The notes beneath the pieces are model-generated. The model worked only from the letters and a program-made list of their open reading frames with translations. It was not told where the DNA came from and did no database searches. Below, piece after piece: positions 34,972 to 46,494 of a stretch of DNA of 64,000 bases. Source of the stretch: Vitrella brassicaformis (Eukaryota; Sar; Vitrellaceae); contig CDMY01000027.1 of NCBI GenBank assembly GCA_001179505.1, positions 124,001-188,000 on the forward strand, given 5' to 3'. Position 1 is the first letter of the stretch. Each line of letters starts with the position of its first letter. Position numbers and translations under genes: made by a program.

Positions 34972-37900
34972 ATGGCTCGTTGTGTGGAGGCTGTGAAGGC
35001 GTGGGAAGTCAAGTCAGGCCTCCGCTTCCCGCATGAAAAGATGGAGGAGGAGTTCGTACTGTGGCAGGTCAGTCAGAAGGGGCAAGCAACAATGAGGCCG
35101 ACAGGGGCAACTTCAACGCTGATTGGTGCCTGTGTGACTGTCTGTCTGCAGGTGTTTGAGGGGCTTGCCTTTTATCGATTATGCCTTTGGGTCACTCTGG
35201 TGGCCTGCGCCATCGGTTTCTTCAGGCAGGCTGCGCAGACGGCTTTTCGGTTTTGGGATATCCACAACCTCGTGTGGCTGGCGTGTTCCGCTGGGAGGTG
35301 CTGTTTTCAATGGTGGGTGGCCCGCAGTGTGTCCTTGTGCATGAAGACGCAGGACGCGGCCAGCTTGCGCATCATTCGCCGAGTGCTGCTATTGATGGTT
35401 GTCTTTGCGGCTCTCAACCAAGTGGTGGGAGCCAACGATTTGGTCCGGCGATTTGTCAACATGTACTCATTCAGTACACCGATGGGCGTGTCCTTCCCTG
35501 TCGCGACGTCGCTGCTCGTGCTGTCCGCTCCTGGTGAGCATGATGACAAACACATGATAGGGCAGTGAGTGGGTGGGACACACACGTACGTGTGTACGTG
35601 TGTGTGGGTCCCTGGTGCTCTGGTGGTGCACTCACTCAGGTCTCTTCTTTCTGGAGCGCATCTTTCTGTTCACGTGTGCGACTGCTTTGCACATGGTGCT
35701 GGGCCTGCTGATGCTGCATGGGTCTCCGACGACGGACTACGGCGTGGGAGGCGCAGCCGGCTACTCTCTCGTGACCCTAGTTAGTCTGCTCTTCGCCCCA
35801 AGTGAGTGAGTGAGTGAGTGAGTGAAGGATACGAAAGGACGATGCGTGCGTCTTTGCAGCCGTCTTCTACTCCTGGTTTCACCACGAGCGGCTGCAGCGC
35901 ATTGTGTGGGAAAAGCAGTCGAGCTCCCAAAGCCACTTGGTTGGCATATCGCACGACGCTTACGCGACCGACTTCCCGCTTTCTGTATCTGTGCCCATCT
36001 CAGCGTCAGCTCTCAGACGTCACAAACGACCTCGTCTGCGAGGTAGACGATCAGGGCCACATTCTCTACGCCTCCCCTAACTTCGAGAGCGTCCTCGGGC
36101 CGTCAGGCGGCGCGGGCGGCACCAAGACAGGCGAGAGAGACGGGCTTGTCACGAAGGAGGGGCCGTTGCGGTCCACTGACGGCGAGAGCAGCAGCTACAT
36201 CGGCACCAGGCTCGTGGATCTCATTCTGGAGGAAGACAGGCACTTGTACGAGGGATGCTTCCGCAATGCAGACTGCAAAGAGGACACAGGTGGGTAGGTG
36301 CATTGGTCCACAACAGACACCGCAGCACGTTGGTTCCGTCCATGCGTGTATGTGTCACGGGTTGCCTTCAGGTAGCGATAGCACGCATGACGGGACCAGC
36401 GAGACTCTCAGCAACACGAGCCGATCCCCCAGCTGCAATACCCCACAACCTCCAGGCGTCAGCGGCGCTTCATCGTCCTTCTCGTTCAACTCCCACCTCG
36501 GGCAGCGGCTGACCAAGGACACCTGCAGTGCCGGCCCGCGGACTGTCTTCAGCCGGGTATCCAGTGCCGAGGAGGGCGGTGGAAGGTGGAGGTGCTGCAT
36601 CCTACGCCTGAAGAGGCAGCGAGATGGCCACGAAGAGCCCTCCTACCTATCCTGCGAGCTCTATGTGGCCGCGCAGCTGGCGGACTCCCAGTCATCATCC
36701 CGCCGCTTCATCTGTGCGATGCGGGACGTCACTGAGGTGCAGCGGACCATGGCCAAATTGTCCTCTCTTCTGGAGGGGTGCGCTCAGCAGATGGACCTGT
36801 CCATATGGGGAATGGACACTCGCACAATGAAGGCAGTAGAGACCCAGCACCGCACATGCGGCGGGCTGCACACCCAGCAGCACCAGCCGGCCTCCAGCAC
36901 CCAATCTACCTGCTGCCAGCAGCCAGTCCCCCAACAGCAGCAGCAGCAAGACCAGCCGTCCCCCCCTCCCGAGTCGCTTGTGCCCCAAGCAGGAGATGCC
37001 GATGGTGGATCTTGCTATTCGTCATCGGACAGCCGCGCTCACACCACCGACCCACACAGCACCGACAGCACATCCACCAGCCACCACTTATCATCGCAGG
37101 ACAACAGCCATGGCAATGGCCTCGCCATCCATCGTCTGACCACAGATGACATCAAGGCCTGTGGGAAGGCGCCTGTGCGGCTGGCGAGTTCTGGAGTGAG
37201 TGGGTCCTTCTCGCCCACCTGCTCGCCCACCGATCCCGCGTGGATGCAAAGTCTTAAGGAGCCGGAGAGGGAAAAGATGGAGGCGGCCATGCGCGATTTG
37301 CTGGAGGGGGGGAAGTCCTTCCAACAGGAGGTGCAGTACGAGCAGGCCGACGGGGCGATCAAGTGGCTGAAGGTCGCAGGCCGGCTCGCCAACGGTGTCC
37401 CTGACTTAGTATGGGGTTTCGTAATGGATATCACTGTGTAAGCATACACCAGGATCACATATCACCCACTCATCCATCGCTTTTGTGTGTGCGCGCGCCA
37501 CAGAGAGCGTTTACGTGAGAGTGAGACCGGTTCTCGGGCCGAGAAGCTGCAGTGGCTGGCGGATGCCTCCTTTGACGGCTGGGGGGTCGCCGAAGTAATG
37601 GACTCCAAGTGAGGACGAGACGAAATGGCTGACAGAGGCACGGCAGCGTGCAACCGACTTTTGCACCTCTGTCTGCTCCCAGGTTGATATTGGAGAGCTC
37701 ACCAAGGCTGAATATCCTTTACGGAGCGTCCCTCGAGGTACGTGAGACAGACCAGCAATCGATGCTCTAAGGACCGACCAACCACCGATGACGATTGCAA
37801 TGTCTCGTGATAATGATGATTTCAGGGCTGTCGTGTGGAGACGATCCTGCCCGTGGACGTGCTTCAGACGATCATGCAGAGGGGATCATGCAAGGACGTC

Positions 37901-39142
37901 CTCATTACTGTAGGTCACCTCGGCCAGCCAGCGGCACTCACTCATCTGACCGACACGGACACATGTGATCTCTCTGTGTGTGCGCGTTCCCTCCATGGCA
38001 GATCCATCCGCAGAAGTTCGTCGCCCGTCCGCCTCAGTATGTCTTCTGCTCGGCCGTCCAGGACCCGCTGGACCCAGCTATGGTGCTCTTCGCCCTCCGC
38101 GACGCCCCATACATCGAGCAGCCGCCCACCGATCCACCCACCGACAACACAGACGACCACCCGGGCGACCTTTGTCGGTCGTCCTTCACGGGCCTCTGCG
38201 AGTCGCACATCCCGCAGCACAAGTCTTCCTTCCCCCCTCAGTACTGCGCGGCGAGAGACTGCTACAACGGCGACGATGAGAGCAGCGTCAGCGTCAGCGT
38301 CAATCGGCCTGCCTACGAGATGGCGGTGAGGCGAGCCATGGAGTGGTCCTCAGACGGGCCTGCATGCCCACCACCGCCGTCAAGAGCGCCCTGTGAAGCG
38401 ATGGCGAGCAACGGAGAGGGGAAAAGGGAGGCGGAGAGCATATGGGAGGCGGAATCGGAAAGTGTTGACGATGAGTACCAGCTGCTGAAGCAGCAAGTGC
38501 TATCCAGCTTGCCTCGTGGGGCCAGCCCCCGGGCCAACGAGACGGAGCCACACCCTCCAATGAGCATGAAGTCCAACATGAGAAGAGAGGCGCCACCGAC
38601 CACGGGGACAGAAGACGGCCTCAGGCGGCGAGTGCGGCCCAGGAGCGATGCGTCCTTGGACGCCCATTCCGTGCCCTCGTCCACCAAGTCTGATGACGGC
38701 CCCGTGGCAAGGCCTGACCACACCGCCCCCCTGACCACCCGTACGAGGATCGTGCGTCCGTCCTCTCCCCCCCTGTCGGCACCATCTGAGCTGCGAGCCG
38801 ACGACGACGACGCTCATGGGAAGGATGATGGGGGGAGCAAAGGGAGTGGTGGGAACGGCAATGGCTCGTCGCAATGGGGGCAGAGGGGGGCCGTTGTCAC
38901 GCAGAGAAGGTATGTTGCGCACACAGGCAGACAGACAGACAGACAGACAAAAAGTGTGTGTACATGTGGCTATCTGCCTGTCTGCCTGTCTGCTTGTCTG
39001 TGCGTGCAGGCGTGTGTCTCATTCGTGGGCTGGTGGCGGCTCGACAATGCAACGGCGCTTGCCGCCGATACAAGAGGAAGACACTCACCACCAGAACCAC
39101 CACCAGCAGCACAGTGCTGCTCCAGACAGAGAGGAAAGGTGA
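34972..39142 (+). CDS. Multi-transmembrane protein with PAS-like domains
   Basis: ATG 34972, stop TGA 39140-39142. Exon 1 (to 35068) is a soluble start; exons from 35153, 35640 and about 35860 give four or five hydrophobic helices (LCLWVTLVACAIGFF, RRVLLLMVVFAALNQVVG, FTCATALHMVLGLLMLHG, GYSLVTLVSLLFAP, then the VFYSWF helix end). After a 68-bp intron comes RQLSDVTNDLVCEVDDQGHI with LYASPNFESVLG, a typical PAS core. A second region ends VWGFVMDITV, like the PAC end, followed by ERLRESETGSRAEKLQWLAD and a third PAS-like block (LILESSPRLNILYGASLEG). Long Gln/Ser/Pro/His linkers separate the parts. The C-terminal ~300 residues are disordered. PAS domains bind ligands, haem or flavin, or mediate dimers; no kinase, cyclase or DNA-binding output domain is seen, so its signalling partner is unknown. 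Confidence 0.65.
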
Positions 39143-40048
39143 CCGCGGTGGTCAGGTCTTGCATCCTCCGTGCATGTGTAGATGATGTGTAGGTGACTTA
39201 GTATGGTTCAGATTTCATTGATTTCATGTTGCGTCACTCTTTGAAGGTTTTGCGGCTGCGCGTTGTGGGCATTTTGATGTTCCCTTCATAAGAGAGACAG
39301 ACAGACAGACAGACATGGGGATATACTGCAGTTCTCCCCGTGACCCCCTCAGTACGTACGTACTCTTTTTCCCTTTCAATGTCGTCGTGTGTCGTATCCA
39401 GCGCATGACATCATATGTGCATTTATCGATAGACGTCTTCGCCTGCGCTGCCTTTTTCCGGCGTTTGTGCATGCAGAAGAAGTTTGTATCATGCCTATGT
39501 CAGTATTGCGCGTGTCTTCCACTCATGCCAGTAGGGAGGAAGTCGATACGACTGCCTGATCAACACGGAGGCCGACAGACAGACGGTCATGAAGAGACAG
39601 GCGTTTTTGCGTTTGACTGCTGGCTTGGTGCGTCGAGAACGTTACCCGCCGTGACCGACGGCTGCATGGGTCACGACGACATGACGTGCACATGCAGTCG
39701 TGCGAGAGTGAGACATCGCAGTCGTCTGTGACATGAAACGCACTGAGTCACAAACCGATCACAACCATTGTCAGTACCTCCAGACGATTTCATTCCGTCT
39801 TTATTTGGATCTTGCGTCGCAGAAAACAGAGAAACAGTGTGATGTTTCTCGTGTAAGCAATTTGTGAACCTCATGCAGGGTTTGAGTGCAGGGTTCAGTC
39901 TTAAGCTCGCACATCCGAATTAGTCAAGTTTCCCTTTCCTTCCTTCCCTTCCCTTTCCTTTCCTTCCTCTCTCCCTCCTCCCAGGATCCCCTCGGGGTTA
40001 CAGACACGAGTCTCGTTAAACACACTAACCAACCAACCTCCCCTCTAG
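39143..40048. other. Intergenic region between two rightward genes
   Basis: About 0.9 kb. Has a short (ACAG)n run near 39294-39315 and a CCTTT-rich stretch near 39929-39968 just before the MYND gene, perhaps in its promoter or 5' UTR. An open frame at 39315-39731 lacks coding character. Confidence 0.4.
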
Positions 40049-41199
40049 ATGGCGTCCAAGCCAGTCGTCGGTGTGTGTGCGACCTGCGGCTGCCCCGCGA
40101 AGCAATGGTGTTCCAAGTGCAACTCCATTTATTTCTGTGGCAAAGACTGTCAAGTAAGCGCCTCATATACGGCACATACAGCCCTTCTCATTGTCCCCAT
40201 TTGTGTCGCCCGTCAGCGTCAGGCGTGGCCGGAACACAAAAAGCTCTGCGCTGCGCTTCAAGAGGAGTATCTCAAGACTCACCCGCCCAAGAAACAGCAG
40301 GAAGGGACGAAGCAGCCGCAGCAGAAGCCACAGAAGCGACAGCAGGACGTGAACCTTAGAAGCAAGTGGTGGCGTCTGCGGTACGTGTGACATTGTGTGA
40401 CATAGTATGTGTGACTCATTGACTTCCCTCCTTGCTTCATCACTCAGGGCAGGCGCATATCGCACCAAAGAGGAGTTGCTGCAGCTGATGGAGCCGTTTG
40501 ATTTGCCAGAGGGCCTGTCAGAGCACGAGGAGAACGCACGCATCAAGAGAATGTTTGGTCTATGTGACATTCAAGAGACACTCAAATTCTATCCCCCCCA
40601 GGGCGATAACTGGTAACACTATGCCTGGCATATGGAATAGCTCTCAGAGCAGAATGTGGATGCACTGCACTTGCAGGTACCACTATGGCCTTGCCGACCC
40701 GACGAATCGCTCCGGACCTGTGAATCAGGTGGCCTCTCGTACCACCCATCGGAACTTGGCCAGACCCATCCATGGAGATGTGTTCATCGTGTGAGCAGCA
40801 AGAGGGAGGGGCAGGGAGAGCAGTGTACGACACATGCATACACCATTTCCATGTGTCTGTTTTCGCTGCAGTAAGAGCGGGCCAACTTGGACGGGCCACT
40901 TCCCAGGTATCTCCTCGTGTGCTTGAAAGCGGTGACGCATCTTCATCCGACTGTTGTCCTGTGTGCAGGCTCGTGGGAGGCGGAGCCACTGCTGAAGAAA
41001 GGCGACCTTGCCGATGCCATAATGTGGTATGAGACCCAGGACGGGCACCAGACATTTGTCCAGCGGGAACACTCGGTGAGTGAGTGATGACACATCAGCC
41101 AGCAAAAGATGTGCGTGATCTTTGTCTACTTGTCTGCAGCGGGCGTGCAGGCGTTTCGGTGTGAACGTGCCGCCCGACGTCTTCACTGTGCTGGCATAG
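40049..41199 (+). CDS. MYND-type zinc finger protein
   Basis: Exon 1, 40049-40153, starts MASKPVVGVCATCG and supplies the first zinc ligands: CATC, then WCSKC, then FCGKDC. Exon 2, from 40217, continues RQAWPEHKKLC, giving the final His and Cys of a MYND finger. Five further exons start near 40447, 40678, 40872, 40969 and 41140; stop TAG 41197-41199. Between is a Lys/Gln-rich linker and a domain with AGAYRTKEELLQLMEPFDLP and RIKRMFGLCDIQETLKFYPP. The C-terminal part reads YHYGLADPTNRSGPVNQVAS, then HGDVFIVKSGPTWTGHFPGS, ending RFGVNVPPDVFTVLA. The total is about 250 residues. MYND fingers bind proline-containing peptides and often recruit partners. No SET domain is present, so it is not a SMYD methyltransferase. 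The C-terminal domain is unrecognised. Confidence 0.75.
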
Positions 41200-41458
41200 C
41201 GGTCAAGATACGCAGAGCACAGTTGCCGTGCGTGTCCCTGGTCGCGTGTGGTCCTTTTCTGTACTTATGTCTTTCTCGTCTTTCGTCCGTAGCTGCTTTT
41301 TCATGAGTAAACGTGTGATGCGATCCTGTGGATGTAGAAAAGCAGCGAGAATTCGAGCAGTCGTGACTGAGACTGGGGGCGCATGCATGCGGTGTGTGGG
41401 TTGAAACGTGTACGTACTCGTCCGGCCTCCCATCAGCCAGCTCTTCTTTCCGCCACGT

Positions 41459-44397
41459 ATGTACGGCAGCTGTCCCTCCATCGCCAATCAGGTGTTTGGA
41501 AGCGGTGTTCCGCGCCTCCCAACGAGCGCCGCAGCCCCTTCAGAGCCGGAGACCTTTGATGCCATCATCCGCTCGGCAGAGTCTAATATCCGCTTCGTCA
41601 GCCAGCCGATGGACCCTCCCGTGATCCCTCTGGGTGGCGATTCACGGCTTCTGCTGACAGAGCTGAGAGGAGGGCGACCCTTTTTTGTCTCGCCCGTCAG
41701 CAGTCGCCACTATCAGACAGCACGCTCGCCGCCCTCCCCTCCCCCGCACGCGCATCAAGACGAGCAGGCGAAGGGCTCCGCTGGACAACATGCTTTCTTG
41801 ACGGCGAGGGACGGCAGTGAAGGTGGACCGACGCCTCGTATGCCTCATCCAGCGACAGTGTCTGGTCAGGGAGCCTCGGGGGAGACGGGAAGCGTAGATC
41901 TCGTCACTGTCGCGGCCAATGCCGTTGCCCTGCAACACCAGTACGCTGAGCTGGCCTCTCATCTGCAAGACATGAATCAAAACTACGCCGAGGTGAGACA
42001 GGAACTGTTGGGGCGGCTGGAGACGACCCAGCTGGAGCAGGAAAAGCAAATGCACCGAATGGAGGACAATATGACGGAGAAACTAGAGAACCTCAAAAGT
42101 GAAGACACAGAGACAACAAGCAACCCACGCACGGGATGGATGGGGTGCACGATGTCTCTGTGCGTGATGCAGGTGAGCTGGTTGGCGTGCTGAAGCTGTT
42201 GAAGGACACCATGGATGGAAAGGGCCGCAAGATGGATGACCAGCTAGCTCTCGTGCGACAGCAAATCACCGACCTCGACCTGCGCCTCTCATCCCTCAAT
42301 GAGAAATGCGCGCGCCAAGCCTCTGACATCCACACAGTCCGTGACGACGTGCGGTCTCTCACGGCGGCCGTCGACGGCAAGATCAAGAAGATTGTAGACG
42401 AATTGACGGATCTCTTGTACAAGAAGGTGGACGCACTCGAGACCAAGCAACGGGAGCTCTCTGCAGACTTGCAGGTAGCGAAAGAACATATCACTGTTTG
42501 TGTCTGTGTCTCTTCTCATTCATGTGTCTCTGAGGTGCAGGAGCGTCAATCGAAAGCGCTGTTGGAGGTGGCTGAGGACCATGCAAAGCTGATCCGGCTG
42601 ATGGGCGAGAAGGAGGACAGCTTCAAGAACCAGCTGAGCGACACACAGAAGGGCCTCAAGACCACACCAGTCATCCGAGACATCGAGCGCACCATCGAAG
42701 GCTGTACGGCGCGGCTGGCTGTCTGTGAGGCGTCGATCGATGAAATGGAGAAAGAGAAGCTCGCCGACAGTGGAGGAGTGTCGACGGCTGACCTCTCTTC
42801 GCTCCGCGCGGCGCTATCGCACGAGATCGCAGCTCAGAACCAGGCTTTGCGGGAAGAGATGTACAACATCCTCTATGCCTTGTTTCAGCGACAGCCCGGA
42901 CCATCCGGGCTCACATACCCCGAGCCGCCCCCGCTGCCTCTTGACGGCAGCCTCAGCGAGCGTGGGCAGAAATCGCAGCACAGCGAGCAGTGGGCCAGGT
43001 TTGCCGAAGCGTTCCTCAAGGCGGCCAGTGAGAGACAGCCGAAAACCGGTGCCGGAGCGAACGCCCTCTTCAGCGAAGACAAGGAGCCAGAAGCTCGAGG
43101 ACGGTCGCCTGTATCCCTCTCTCCGTCACGCTCGCCTGCCCCATGCCCCTTGTCCCCCATCTACTGCGCCCGCGAGCGCGACCCGTTCCTCATCTACGAG
43201 AACCACATCGCCCGACTCAACTCGACCCTTTTTGATTTGCAGCACCGCTTCGACCACCAGACAGACCTACTCGAGAAGCTTGTGAAGGCCACACCAAGGG
43301 CTTCACCCCCACAGCCGCCGCCAGCCGTTGGCGGGGACGGCATGACGGTGGTGCGCCTGCCGCCGCGCGTCTTCCCCTCCGCTTCCAGCGATTTCGACTT
43401 CATCATTCCTGACGGCAAAAGCAAAAGCGGCAGGCACATCATGGCCAAACCCAAACCGATGGCGGGAAAGACACAGCAGGAAGGGGAAAAGGTTCCCACG
43501 ACGATCAAGGAGGAGAGCGAGAAGGAGAGAGAGGAAAAGGTCAAGGAAGAGAAGAAAGCACCCCCACCTGTGCTGCATGAAGACCTCATCGCACCAGCAC
43601 CAGCACCAGCAGCACCAGCAGCAAACAAGGAAGAAGCCCTGCCGCCCACACCATCATTTGAGGCAGCGGCAAAGGAAGAGACCCCTCCAGCCCCTCACCA
43701 CGAAGATCACGACATGGTGTCTCACCGGTCAAAGGAGAGCGGCCTTGAGGACGTGCTTGACCTCATTCGTCAGTCGGAGCAGGCTGACAACAAAGACAAA
43801 GAGAAGGCCAGCGAGAGCAGCTGGGACGACTCGCCCGCGGCGGCAGTGAGGGAGCCGCAGACCAAGAAGGAGACACAAGAGGAGACACAGGCTCCCCCAC
43901 CCAAGCCGAAGCCGTTTGAGCCGCCCCCTCCTGTGTCGCAGACACACGACGAGAAGGCCCCTTCGCACAAAGATGACATCGACCTTGACGACGATGAGCG
44001 GCCGGATGTCTTCATGTCCATGAGGAAGGACGACATTCCCTCCCCAACCATCCCCAAAGCAGCCGAGCCCAAGGCGAAGACGAAGGCTTCACCAGCAGCA
44101 GCCGCGGCAGAGGAAGATGATGATTCTGACATCGATATGCCGATCGATGACCTCTACACGCCACCAGCCCCCGCACCGGCACCCAAGAGAGAGCCACTGC
44201 CGCCCCTCGGAGGCAGGCCGGCAGGCACATTGCCCCCCCTCACCGGCGCTGGTGCACGGCCCAAGGGTGGTGAGGCGGAGGCACGAGAGACCCGCGACTT
44301 CCTGAAGAGCCTGTACGACAACGACAAGAAGGACGACTACGGGGATGACACAGACGAGGATGAGGACGACACGTGGGGGGTCAGTGAGGGCAAGTGA
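41459..44397 (+). CDS. Coiled-coil protein with long acidic, Pro/Lys-rich tail
   Basis: The chosen ATG at 41459 (MYGSCPSIANQVFGSG) gives a long first exon to about 42099; an upstream in-frame ATG at 41408 is possible. Exon 2 runs from about 42173 to 42474 and exon 3 from 42541 to 44397 (stop TGA). The first ~170 residues are mixed. From YAELASHLQDMNQNYAEVRQ on, the chain is coiled coil (LRLSSLNEKCARQASDIHTV; KIVDELTDLLYKKVDALETK). A Ser/Pro region follows, with KSKSGRHIMAKPKPM, then a low-complexity tail of Lys/Glu and Ala/Pro with short acidic elements (DIDLDDDERPDVFMSMR; DDSDIDMPIDDLYTPP) and an end rich in Asp (DDYGDDTDEDEDDTWG). These short acidic-hydrophobic elements might be binding motifs. 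No enzyme domain is visible; family unknown. Confidence 0.7.
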
Positions 44398-44812
44398 GTG
44401 AGTGGGTGAGCGAGTGAATGGCGGACTCGGGCATGGGCATGAGTACAATGCAATGGAGCCTCATTGAAGGCAGGTGTGCGTCGGCAGAATGGGTTTCGTC
44501 ACATCTGAATGTACGCAGCATTGATTGTGTCGTAGAAGTCTCATCACGGGTCCATGAGTGCACCACCAGCCCTTTCGCCCAAGAGCTCAACAGAGACTCC
44601 CGCACGCACATGTACAGAAGTTTAGCTCTGTTGGGTGTCGGCATGGCATGAGAGGGGAGAGAGAAGACATGCACACATTCAACCGTCACACCAGCACTGA
44701 CGTATGCTTGCATACAGACAGATAGACAGGCCCGACCCACCAAAGAGAGGTGCACCACGATCACACATCGCGGCTGCAGACACCAGCCAGCTGTCACGCT
44801 CCCGGCTGCTCA
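44398..44812. other. Convergent intergenic region
   Basis: About 415 bp between two 3' ends; GAGTGAGTG-like repeats next to the first stop (44393-44416), nothing else notable. Confidence 0.4.
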
Positions 44813-46371
44813 TCAGGAGGGGAAGGTCGGCACGAACTGCATGTCGTTGTCGACATCGATGGTGTACTTGACGATGTGCTCGTCGATGTACTCCTGCATG
44901 CCGCCCTGATAGAAGCCGATGTGATCGACGTCATTGCAGCAGAGAAAGGCACGGTGCCCCTTGGCGAGCTCCATCATCAGTTCGATGTCTGAACAATCGT
45001 TTAAACACGCATACACACACATGTGTGCGTGAGTGGGCGCGCGTGTGTGGGTGCGGTGCGCATTTCACCGGATCCTTTCATCCTCGTTCGGCCGATGCTG
45101 ATGGTGGGGTGGTACGTCGACTGCTCGGGCGCCACGTGAACATGCACCTCTTCGCTCAGGTGCATCTCGGTCACTTTCTGACACACAAGACACACACCCA
45201 CATTTACTCAGACAGACAGGCATCACATCACACGGGTCCGACGCATGGTTTGCTCACGTACCTGCAGTACTTCCATGTTTTCCTCATGGGCGGTGGGGCA
45301 GAGATCCTCACATGCGCGCGTGTCGTTGTACAACCAGTGGGGGAAGAAGACCTGCACACGTTTTTGATCCACTTGCATATTGGGCAGCCGCGTGTGCTTT
45401 GTGCGTGTGTCGGTCGTCGTACGATGGGAGTCAATCCCCGCCGCCGCATGACATCGATGGCCCTCAGAACGCCGATCAGCAGCAGCTTGTCCCCGAATGC
45501 AGCATCTCGCTGCCTGACGTTCTGCGCGTAGTTGTACGCCACGTCCGCAGCGTCAATCACCACATGCGTCACACTCATACCCTCATCACCCTGAACCGCA
45601 GCAAAAGGACATTGAGCCCACAAAAATGGCACCATTGAGTGGCGTTGGCTTACTGAAGGCATCGGCTGCCTCAGGTCCACTTGAGGAGTTACCTCATTGG
45701 CCGCTGCTGCTACCGCTGCCGCTGGTGGGGGTGTATCTGGTGGTGGCTGGGAAGGGATCACGTCATTCGAGGCGTCGTACCACTCCTCGTCGAGGGCGTT
45801 ACCAGCGCTGCCACCGCCACCACCACCAGCACTGGAGCAGCACAATACACGCACACGCATATCCTGATGCCGTCTGTTCGTCTCTTTCCTCTTTCGCACC
45901 TCTCGGCGTTGCCAGGATGCGGCACGTCGTAATCTAGGGGCAGCATGATTCTCCTGCACGACAGCAGCCAAAAGCGCTGCTTTCGCGACGGCTCCTTCGC
46001 ACCATCGTAGCCTGAACGAACACACACAGCGTCACAGATCAAACGCATGGTCAGAGTTGTCCTCTGCTTACCCACTGCAATGCGCTCTGGCCAGTGCATG
46101 CGCATATCGACTCCATGGAGCTCGAAGTCCGCGTGGCCCTGCTCCTCCTGCTCAGCCGACTCGATGATGGTCGACTCCAAATCGCTGAGAAAAACACACC
46201 GCACACAGCAGTGAAGAGAGCAAGATGATGGTCTCGGTGGATGATCAGGAGCTGCGTCACGGTGTCGTGTGTGTTGCTGGGAGCGCGGCCCATGCAATGC
46301 TCATCTCTGACTGACCCGAAAGGATGCCATGTCGGTCCTCCGTCGTACGAATACTGCCACTGCACCGTCAT
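44813..46371 (-). CDS. WWE-like domain fused to NYN/PIN-type ribonuclease
   Basis: ATG 46371, stop TGA 44815-44813, about eight exons. The N-terminus MTVQWQYSYDGGPTWHPFG, joined to DLESTIIESAEQEEQG, FELHGVDMRMHWPERIAVG and SRKQRFWLLSCRRIM, has the W...W.PF...IE layout and basic end of a WWE domain. A Gly/Ala/Pro linker follows. Then THVVIDAADVAYNYAQNVRQ, LRAIDVMRRRGLTPIVFFPH and DIELMMELAKGHRAFLCCND, with YIDEHIVKYTIDVDNDMQFV, fit the Zc3h12a-like NYN fold: N-terminal Asp strand, helix plus RxG-hydrophobic strand, then the acidic Asp near lA..g...+ND, then the conserved C-terminal arginine-poor lid. NYN domains are metal-dependent endoribonucleases. WWE domains bind poly-ADP-ribose or mediate ubiquitin-linked contacts. 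The usual N of DGxN is Asp here. It is divergent from the SET gene by 123 bp. Confidence 0.65.
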
Positions 46372-46494
46372 GCTCACGCCTTTGAATGCAAATAAACTTC
46401 AAGTTGACTCCCTTCCCCCCAACCAACCAACCCCGCAATTCTGAGCTCGCACCCGATCGTTCCATGAACTGAAGGCAGATCTGAGCAGCAATGC
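46372..46494. promoter_or_regulatory. 123-bp divergent intergenic region
   Basis: Lies between the WWE-NYN start (46371) and the SET gene start (46495); presumed compact bidirectional promoter. Contains CAACCAACCAACC near 46420-46434. Confidence 0.4.

Noticed and set aside
39315-39731. Open frame of 138 codons between the PAS and MYND genes
   Set aside because: Composition is Cys/Arg/His-rich with no conserved motif, no splice partners and a TG/ACAG repeat next to it; looks like noncoding sequence.
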